Positions 1 to 4,398 of a stretch of DNA of 5,764 nt are shown one piece after another. Made by a program: the position numbers and the translations under genes. The DNA is from Betaproteobacteria bacterium (lineage in GTDB: Bacteria; Pseudomonadota; Gammaproteobacteria; Burkholderiales; SG8-41), in contig JAOUIN010000153.1 of assembly GCA_029883965.1 (NCBI GenBank), positions 1-5,764 of the forward strand. Reading direction: 5' to 3'. Positions within the stretch are counted from its first letter, which is position 1. Every line of letters begins with the position of its first letter. Under the pieces are notes generated by a model, which did not search any database, was not told the origin of the DNA, and was given only the letters and a program-made list of their open reading frames with translations.

Positions 1-171
1 CCACGACTGGTGGTCCGGCTTACCCGCGCGTAACACCAGTTCACCCTCGGTCATGCCGTGTTCGAGCCGGATGTAAACCTCGAATGGCATCCCGCGCGGC
101 GCGGGCTCGGCGGCAGTCGCCGGCAACGCGCACAGCAGCGCCGCCATCAGTATCAGTGCCCGGGTATACAT
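1..171 (-). CDS. Small secreted protein with BamE/SmpA-like N-terminus (partial, 3' end outside window)
   Basis: An ATG at 171 opens a reading frame that stays open for 57 codons to the window edge, so the C-terminus is missing. Residues 1-21 look like a Sec signal peptide: a Tyr-Thr-Arg start, a hydrophobic core rich in Ala and Leu, and a likely signal peptidase I site near Ala-Thr-Ala-Ala. The Cys at residue 14 is preceded by Leu-Leu, which does not fit a lipobox, so a lipoprotein is unlikely. The mature start has a segment RLEHGMTEGELVLRAGKPD (about residues 35-53), which resembles the G-M-T/S-x-x-E-L/V-x-x-x-x-G-x-P-D helix-turn of BamE/SmpA/OmlA-like small periplasmic proteins. This is a motif-level resemblance, not a family assignment. 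The gene begins 48 bases after the ftsK stop in the same direction and may be co-transcribed with it. No clear Shine-Dalgarno sequence precedes the ATG. The coding call is fairly safe; the function is unknown. Confidence 0.6.
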   Translation of the reverse strand, partial: MYTRALILMAALLCALPATAAEPAPRGMPFEVYIRLEHGMTEGELVLRAGKPDHQSW

Positions 172-219
172 GCAGGATCAGACCGGCGTTTAAAGGAAAA
201 GTTTGCGGCGCCCGGGAAC

Positions 220-2535
220 TCAGTCGTCGTCTGATGCACCGGCCGGTGCCAGCACTTCGCGGTTGCCGTTGGATTGCATGGGCGACACCAGCCCCGATCG
301 CTCCATCTGTTCGATCAGACGCGCCGCACGGTTGTAGCCGATGCGCAAGTGGCGCTGCACCAGGGAAATCGACGGCCGGCGCGTCTTCAGCACGATGGCT
401 ACCGCCTGGTCATACAATGGATCGGCTTCCGCATTGCCGTTCTCCGCGCCTTCGGCGCTACCGTCGGCCGACAATTCCGGGCCCTCGAGTATTTCGTCGA
501 TGTACTGCGGCTGCGCGAGGCTCTTCAGGTGGTCCACGACCTTGTGCACTTCCTGATCGTCGACAAAAGCGCCATGCACACGCCTCGTGTAACCCTGCCC
601 CGGCGGCAGGAACAGCATGTCGCCCTGCCCGAGCAGGGCCTCGGCTCCCATCTGGTCAAGGATGGTGCGCGAATCCACTTTGGCCGACACCTGGAACGCA
701 ATGCGCGAAGGAATGTTGGCCTTGATCAATCCGGTAATCACGTCCACTGACGGGCGCTGCGTGGCCAGTATCAGGTGCACGCCCGCGGCACGCGCCTTTT
801 GCGCCAGCCGCGCAATCAGCTCCTCGATCTTTTTGCCGACCACCATCATCAGATCGGCCAGTTCGTCGATGACCACGACAATCAGCGCCATCTCGACCAG
901 CGGCACCGGGTTCTCCGGAGTCGAGGCGATCGGATTCATCAACGGTGCTTTTTTCTTGATGGCGTCACGTACTTTCTGATTGAAACCGGCCATGTTGCGC
1001 ACGCCCAGTGTCGACATCAGCTTGTAGCGGCGCTCCATCTCGCCAACGCACCAGTTCAGCGCATTGGCCGCCTGCCGCATGTCGGTGACCACCGGCGCCA
1101 GCAAATGCGGTATGCCTTCGTAGACGGACAACTCCAGCATCTTCGGGTCCACCAGGATCAACCGCACCTGCGATGGCGGCGCCTTGTAGAGCAGCGACAG
1201 GATCATCGCGTTGATCGCCACAGATTTGCCCGAGCCCGTGGTACCGGCAACCAGCAGATGCGGCATGCGCGCCAGATCCGCAACCACCGCATTGCCCGCG
1301 ATATCCTTGCCCAGCGCGAGTGTCAGTGGCGACCCCATGTCGGCGTATACCTGGGAGCCGACAATTTCCGAGAGCCGCACGATCTGCCGCTTGGGATTCG
1401 GTATTTCCAGGCCCATGCAGCTCTTGCCGGGTATGGTTTCAACCACGCGTATGCTCATCACCGACAGCGCCCGAGCCAGGTCGCGTACGAGGTTGATGAT
1501 CTGGCTGCCTTTTACACCGACCGCCGGTTCGATCTCGTACCGTGTCACTACCGGCCCGGGATGCGCCGTCAGCACCTTGACCTCGACACCGAAGTCGAGA
1601 AGTTTCTTCTCGATCAGGCGCGAAGTGAATTCGAGCGTATCAGCGGAAACAGTCTCGACATTGGCATCTGCCGCATCAAGCAGCTTGATCGGCGGCAGCA
1701 GCGTATCCGGCAGGTCGCCGAACAACGGCACCTGCTTCTCGCGCTCGACGCGTGCGGACTTCGCAATTTCGATACGCACCGGCTCGATGCGAACCGGCTC
1801 ATGCGCCTCGATCTTTTTCTTGCTGTCCTCGACTGCATCCCCGCGGGCTGCGGTCGCCTCCATTCCGGCCTTGCGATCGGCTCGCTCCTGCATTTTGGCC
1901 ACGATGTAACCGTAAATCTGCTCTGCCCAGCCACCCAGCCGTTCGATGACGGACAGCCAGGACACTCCGGTAAACAGGCTCAGGCCCGCTGCGAGCAACA
2001 GTAACAGCAGCAACGTCGCTCCGGTAAACCCGGCGATGCCGGCCATTCCGCTGCCAACCACTGCGCCCAATGCGCCGCCCGGCGCACCCGGCAGGTCCGC
2101 CTGCAGCGTATGAAGCCGCAATGATTCCACGCCGCAGCTCGCCACCAGCACGATGACGAAACCAATCAGTACGACCGCATAGGAACGGCGATCTCCCGCG
2201 GAAACCGTCTCGATACGGCGAAAACTCCACATCACCAGCGCGGCGCACAGCGCGACCCACCAGTACGCCGACAATCCGAAGATAAAAAGCAGCAGGTCGG
2301 CGACATAGGCCCCTACGACGCCGCCAGCATTGCTGATGCGTTCAACCACGGCGTTGTGCGACCAGCCGGGATCACCTTTATGAAACGTCAACAGGACCAG
2401 CAGCAGATACAAGGCACCGGCCAGAAAGGCCAGCCACCATGACTCGCGCAACAGCGCTGCCAGTTTGGGCGGCAGCGGATTGGGCGCGGCTTTGCTTGCA
2501 GAGGACTTATCGCTCGCCAACGTCAACCTTTTCAC
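220..2535 (-). CDS. ftsK: DNA translocase FtsK
   Basis: FtsK is a septum-anchored, ATP-driven double-stranded DNA pump that clears and aligns chromosome termini during division and activates XerCD at dif. The 771 residues show the full layout. The N-terminal membrane domain has hydrophobic segments near 34-51, 72-103, 119-135 and 160-190. A charged linker (about 205-270) follows; it is short compared with the roughly 1,300-residue Escherichia coli protein and typical of short-linker FtsK. The motor then carries Walker A GTTGSGKS (431-438), an ILVDPK segment (460-465) and the Walker B strand VVVIDELADLM (553-563), followed by ATQRPSVDVITGLIKANIPS. The C-terminal gamma winged helix (about 705-765) holds LVQRHLRIGYNRAARLIEQM, the DNA-reading helix that recognises polar KOPS sites. 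The start is uncertain. The longest frame begins with GTG at 2535 without a good ribosome site, but a TTG at 2520 has AAAAGG six bases upstream and would give a protein five residues shorter. The gene is complete with intact catalytic motifs. Confidence 0.97.
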   Translation of the reverse strand: MKRLTLASDKSSASKAAPNPLPPKLAALLRESWWLAFLAGALYLLLVLLTFHKGDPGWSHNAVVERISNAGGVVGAYVADLLLFIFGLSAYWWVALCAALVMWSFRRIETVSAGDRRSYAVVLIGFVIVLVASCGVESLRLHTLQADLPGAPGGALGAVVGSGMAGIAGFTGATLLLLLLLAAGLSLFTGVSWLSVIERLGGWAEQIYGYIVAKMQERADRKAGMEATAARGDAVEDSKKKIEAHEPVRIEPVRIEIAKSARVEREKQVPLFGDLPDTLLPPIKLLDAADANVETVSADTLEFTSRLIEKKLLDFGVEVKVLTAHPGPVVTRYEIEPAVGVKGSQIINLVRDLARALSVMSIRVVETIPGKSCMGLEIPNPKRQIVRLSEIVGSQVYADMGSPLTLALGKDIAGNAVVADLARMPHLLVAGTTGSGKSVAINAMILSLLYKAPPSQVRLILVDPKMLELSVYEGIPHLLAPVVTDMRQAANALNWCVGEMERRYKLMSTLGVRNMAGFNQKVRDAIKKKAPLMNPIASTPENPVPLVEMALIVVVIDELADLMMVVGKKIEELIARLAQKARAAGVHLILATQRPSVDVITGLIKANIPSRIAFQVSAKVDSRTILDQMGAEALLGQGDMLFLPPGQGYTRRVHGAFVDDQEVHKVVDHLKSLAQPQYIDEILEGPELSADGSAEGAENGNAEADPLYDQAVAIVLKTRRPSISLVQRHLRIGYNRAARLIEQMERSGLVSPMQSNGNREVLAPAGASDDD
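1771..1800 (-). repeat. Two-copy 15-bp tandem repeat in the FtsK linker
   Basis: Two adjacent 15-base units (1771-1785 and 1786-1800) differ at 2 of 15 positions. They encode a repeated EPVRI pentapeptide in the charged linker between the membrane and motor domains of FtsK. Because the unit is five codons, its duplication keeps the frame. Linker length varies widely among FtsK proteins, so this is probably neutral slippage. Confidence 0.7.
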
Positions 2536-2558
2536 ACAGCGGTTTAATTAAGCTGATG

Positions 2559-2564
2559 ATTATA
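2559..2564 (-). promoter_or_regulatory. Candidate -10 box of the ftsK promoter
   Basis: The minus strand reads TATAAT, a perfect sigma-70-type -10 hexamer. It would place transcription start near 2552, giving a leader of about 17 to 32 bases depending on which ftsK start codon is used. The region at -35 distance (about 2582-2588) is poor, and the spacer contains a C-rich run, so the promoter may be weak or need an activator. Its position between the upstream gene's terminator and ftsK supports independent ftsK transcription. Confidence 0.5.
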
Positions 2565-2620
2565 AGTGAAAAGGGAGGGGACACAGCACTACGCTACAGC
2601 GCACGATTAACCCGACGCCC

Positions 2621-2648
2621 AAAAACAAACCCCGCCTTCAGGCGGGGT
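2621..2648 (-). terminator. Intrinsic terminator after the FecR-domain gene
   Basis: On the minus strand an 8-bp stem ACCCCGCC / GGCGGGGT (plus-strand arms 2629-2636 and 2641-2648) closes a 4-base TGAA loop. It is followed at once by a T-rich tract, TTTGTTTTT. The hairpin sits 27 bases past the stop codon of the FecR-domain gene. Stem strength, tetraloop and T-tract make this a classic Rho-independent terminator, separating that gene from ftsK. Confidence 0.92.
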
Positions 2649-2675
2649 CTGCAGCAGGTAAAGCCGACGGCAAAC

Positions 2676-3377
2676 TCAGCGAACGATACACTCCTGGTTG
2701 GTGCCACCGCCGATTGCGCCGCCACTGATTCCGAGTGTGAATGGCAACTGTCCCAGGTTCAAACCAGGATCACCCGGCAGTATGACCGGCGGTTTGCTGG
2801 GATCCTGCGCAAAGCCAAACTGCCCCTCGCCGATAACCTGGCTGCCGCCCTGATTCTGCATGATGTAGCTGCCCGTGTACGTCGTGTGATATGTGCCGGG
2901 CTCCAGGTTCCCGCAGTCCGATGTGCACGAAACGGTGTCTCCGGAAGATCCGCGTATGCCGATGGTCGCCGTCGAAGTGCCGATTTTGTAGGCGTCCTGG
3001 TCGCCACGCTTGCCGATCAGGCCGGTGACGGTACGTAACCCACCCTTCAACAGGCGCATGAACATGCTGTCCTGCTGCGGCGCCTCCTTGGAAAAATTAT
3101 AGGCTTCGAGCTTCATCGTCGTATTCGGACGCATGGTCGCGGCACTGCCATCGGAGAAATTGATTTGGGCGTAACTGTCGCGCTGGGTGGTCAGAACATC
3201 CCCAGGCTGCACTTCCGATTTTTGTGAAAGTATGCGCACGGAACCGTCCGGTCGCTGCACGGACATCGTTCCGCTTAAATGTGTGATGACGCCGGCGCCC
3301 GCAGCCCATGCACCCATCACAACCAAGGCCAGCGTCATCCCGACAACACCCTGCACAAACCCCTTGATCGAGAACAT
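2676..3377 (-). CDS. Secreted FecR-domain protein
   Basis: The start is the ATG at 3377, because GGGAGG (3383-3388) sits five bases upstream and the product then opens with a clean signal peptide. The frame remains open upstream to 3464, but that extension would bury the signal peptide. The protein has 233 residues. Residues 1-26 form a Sec signal (FSIKGF, hydrophobic core, cleavage near Ala-Trp-Ala). A FecR domain follows at about 56-145, with VQPGDVLTTQRDSYAQINF, a DGS turn, TMRPNTTMKL, and then LLKGGLRTVTGLIGKR and a KIGTSTATIGIRGS strand. FecR domains of this secreted kind are beta-rich modules found beside large exoproteins; unlike classical FecR there is no transmembrane anchor and no visible sigma-factor partner gene. 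After the domain come a CTSDC pair (Cys151, Cys155), a Gly/Pro-rich tail and a third Cys at 230, four residues from the end. It is expected to be periplasmic or exported. Its exact job is unknown. It lies after a Crp-family gene and is closed by a strong terminator. Confidence 0.9.
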   Translation of the reverse strand: MFSIKGFVQGVVGMTLALVVMGAWAAGAGVITHLSGTMSVQRPDGSVRILSQKSEVQPGDVLTTQRDSYAQINFSDGSAATMRPNTTMKLEAYNFSKEAPQQDSMFMRLLKGGLRTVTGLIGKRGDQDAYKIGTSTATIGIRGSSGDTVSCTSDCGNLEPGTYHTTYTGSYIMQNQGGSQVIGEGQFGFAQDPSKPPVILPGDPGLNLGQLPFTLGISGGAIGGGTNQECIVR

Positions 3378-3382
3378 AACGA

Positions 3383-3388
3383 CCTCCC
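3383..3388 (-). promoter_or_regulatory. Strong ribosome binding site deciding the FecR-domain gene start
   Basis: The minus strand reads GGGAGG followed by TCGTT and then ATG at 3377. This near-consensus Shine-Dalgarno sequence with a five-base spacer fixes the start codon at 3377 and argues against the longer frame beginning at 3464. Confidence 0.88.
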
Positions 3389-3452
3389 TCTGTGCGCCCG
3401 CCCGCAGTTTCCACGAAACCAAGATCAAATCAGCCATCCGGATATGCCCATT

Positions 3453-3458
3453 TTTATA
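3453..3458 (-). promoter_or_regulatory. Candidate downstream -10 box for the FecR-domain gene
   Basis: The minus strand reads TATAAA within an A-rich run (five of six bases match TATAAT), which would start transcription near 3446. No good -35 hexamer is visible. With this start, the palindrome centred at 3516.5 would lie near -70, a spacing typical of class I activation by Crp-type proteins. This is weak, position-based evidence. Confidence 0.3.
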
Positions 3459-3488
3459 CCACAATTCCCGGAAATTTAATCGACTGAA

Positions 3489-3496
3489 ATTTTATA
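3489..3496 (-). promoter_or_regulatory. Candidate upstream -10 box for the FecR-domain gene
   Basis: The minus strand reads TATAAAAT, which contains both TATAAA and TAAAAT and gives a start near 3482-3484. The expected -35 region falls inside the 30-bp palindrome, so a protein bound there would block RNA polymerase. If this is the working promoter, the palindrome would be a repressor operator. No -35 match is visible. Confidence 0.35.
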
Positions 3497-3501
3497 AGTA
3501 T

Positions 3502-3531
3502 CTGAAAATGTGAGAAAAATCACGTTTTCAG
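3502..3531. promoter_or_regulatory. Crp-type palindromic operator
   Basis: A 30-bp palindrome has arms CTGAAAATGTGA (3502-3513) and TCACGTTTTCAG (3520-3531) around a six-base centre; only one base pair of twelve is off symmetry. Its core is TGTGA-N6-TCACG, differing at one base from the Crp consensus TGTGA-N6-TCACA. It lies 16 bases beyond the stop of the Crp-family gene and about 125 bases before the FecR-domain start. The regulator's recognition helix keeps the Arg and Glu residues that read this core in Crp. The alternative reading as a terminator hairpin for the regulator gene is weaker, because no T-run follows on the minus strand. Confidence 0.7.
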
Positions 3532-3545
3532 GCATCCGGCACGAC

Positions 3546-3561
3546 GATCAGCGTGCTGATC
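3546..3561. repeat. Short inverted repeat overlapping the regulator stop codon
   Basis: GATCAGC and GCTGATC are perfect 7-base arms around a two-base centre, covering the last codons and stop of the Crp-family gene. As RNA it could fold as a 6-bp stem with a four-base loop. No T-tract follows, so on its own it is not an intrinsic terminator. It may simply be coding sequence. Confidence 0.45.
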
Positions 3562-4237
3562 CGCGCCGCGCCATAGACTGACGGTCGAGTACAAATATCT
3601 TGCGCTTGTCGGTACGTATCAAGCCCTTTTCCTGCAAATCCTTGACCACCCGGCTTACCATTTCGCGCGAAGCGCCGATCATGCGCGCAATTTCCTGCTT
3701 GGCAGGCGCTCGCGGCACGATCCATCTCCCGTCCGTCTCCTCTGCCATGTCGATGATCAGGCGCGCCACCCGCCCATAGACATCGATCAGCGCCAGGCTC
3801 TCGATTTTGCGATCCGCATCGCGCAACCGTTTGACCAGGTTGCGCAACACCTGCATCGCAACTTCATTATTGTTTTCGAGCAGGGAGTTGAATGCGGTTC
3901 GCGGCAAGCGCAGCATTTCGCAGGGCTCCAGCGTTTCGACAGTGGCGGAACTGGGCAAGCCGTCGAGCAGACCCATTTCACCGACAAAGTCCTGCGCCTC
4001 CATCATGGTAAGTATGACCTCGTGCCCTTCTTCGTCCGGGATCAGCACTTTGACCCGGCCTGACATAATGATGTAAAGCGCATCCGTTTCCTCGCCCGCC
4101 CGTAAAATCGCCGCACCACGCGGGTAGCTGCGGCGCTGAATCCATGACGCCAGAGCAGCAATCTGCTGATCGGAGAATGATGAAAACAGCGGTACGGACT
4201 TCAGAATCTGCGGGTTTGGGGGGCTGGGCACTGGCAT
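3548..4237 (-). CDS. Crp/Fnr-family transcriptional regulator
   Basis: The start chosen is the ATG at 4237, the first ATG in the frame. It gives 229 residues, the usual family length, and places the conserved LKSVPLFSSFSDQQ opening at residue 12. An upstream TTG at 4375 is less likely. Residues 15-115 form the cyclic-nucleotide-binding beta roll (YPRGAAILRAGEETDALYIIMSGRVKVL). The phosphate-binding cassette is GEMGLLDGLPSSATV (86-100): Glu87 is kept, but Ser96 stands where Crp has its cAMP-binding Arg. The long dimerisation helix is about 116-147. The winged helix-turn-helix is about 180-205, with recognition residues Arg191, Glu192, Ser195 and Arg196, close to the RExxGR of Crp and unlike the VExxSR of Fnr. 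No N-terminal cysteine cluster is present, so it is not an oxygen-sensing Fnr. It lies between the exoprotein and FecR-domain genes and probably regulates one or both. The effector is unknown. Only a weak GAG precedes the ATG. Confidence 0.94.
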   Translation of the reverse strand: MPVPSPPNPQILKSVPLFSSFSDQQIAALASWIQRRSYPRGAAILRAGEETDALYIIMSGRVKVLIPDEEGHEVILTMMEAQDFVGEMGLLDGLPSSATVETLEPCEMLRLPRTAFNSLLENNNEVAMQVLRNLVKRLRDADRKIESLALIDVYGRVARLIIDMAEETDGRWIVPRAPAKQEIARMIGASREMVSRVVKDLQEKGLIRTDKRKIFVLDRQSMARRGSAR

Positions 4238-4398
4238 AGACTCGTCAATGAAACGGCTATTTTCTATCCTGCCACGGTCAAGCGCCGCAGCGATATAGGC
4301 ATCATGTTGCCAGAATGCGGGGGAATAGTCATGTGCACCGGTTTTTGGTTCAATGACCTGCCGCAAAAAGAGCAAGAAGGCTCAGGGAGCCCAATACC
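4238..4398. other. Intergenic region upstream of the Crp-family gene
   Basis: These 161 bases hold the probable exoprotein terminator at one end and should contain the regulator's promoter. A TTGAAC near 4355 on the minus strand has only a poor -10 at the correct spacing, and a TTGACC near 4278 has no -10 at all. No Crp-type TGTGA-N6-TCACA site is visible here, so direct autoregulation at this promoter is not supported. Confidence 0.4.
4365..4391 (-). terminator. Probable intrinsic terminator after the exoprotein gene
   Basis: On the minus strand GGCTC-CCT-GAGCC forms a 5-bp GC-rich stem with a three-base loop (4379-4391). It is followed by a pyrimidine-rich stretch ending in five T residues (4365-4369). 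It lies eight bases past the exoprotein stop codon. The stem is short and the T-run is displaced, so it may be leaky, letting some transcripts continue into the regulator gene. Confidence 0.5.

Noticed and set aside
172..219. Imperfect inverted repeat between ftsK and the downstream gene as a terminator.
   Set aside because: The arms pair poorly and no T-run follows on the minus strand; the spacing fits co-transcription better.
84..725. Plus-strand open frame across the end of ftsK and the downstream gene.
   Set aside because: Arg/Pro/Ala-rich composition with no recognisable motif; it overlaps two better-supported minus-strand genes.
775..2004. Long plus-strand open frame (about 409 codons) opposite ftsK.
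   Set aside because: It lies wholly antisense to a confidently identified gene. Its product is rich in His, Arg and Gln with no domain pattern, as expected from reading a GC-rich gene backwards.
2571..2580. G-rich run near the ftsK promoter that resembles a KOPS translocation signal.
   Set aside because: KOPS is GGGNAGGG; the run reads GGGAGGGG, which has the A in the wrong place.
3378..3464. Upstream extension of the FecR-domain frame by 29 codons.
   Set aside because: It has no ribosome site, would place the signal peptide internally and covers the probable promoter region. The ATG at 3377 has an excellent GGGAGG site.
4238..4375. Upstream extension of the Crp-family frame to a TTG.
   Set aside because: The TTG has no ribosome site, the extension does not resemble family N-termini, and the ATG at 4237 gives the usual length.
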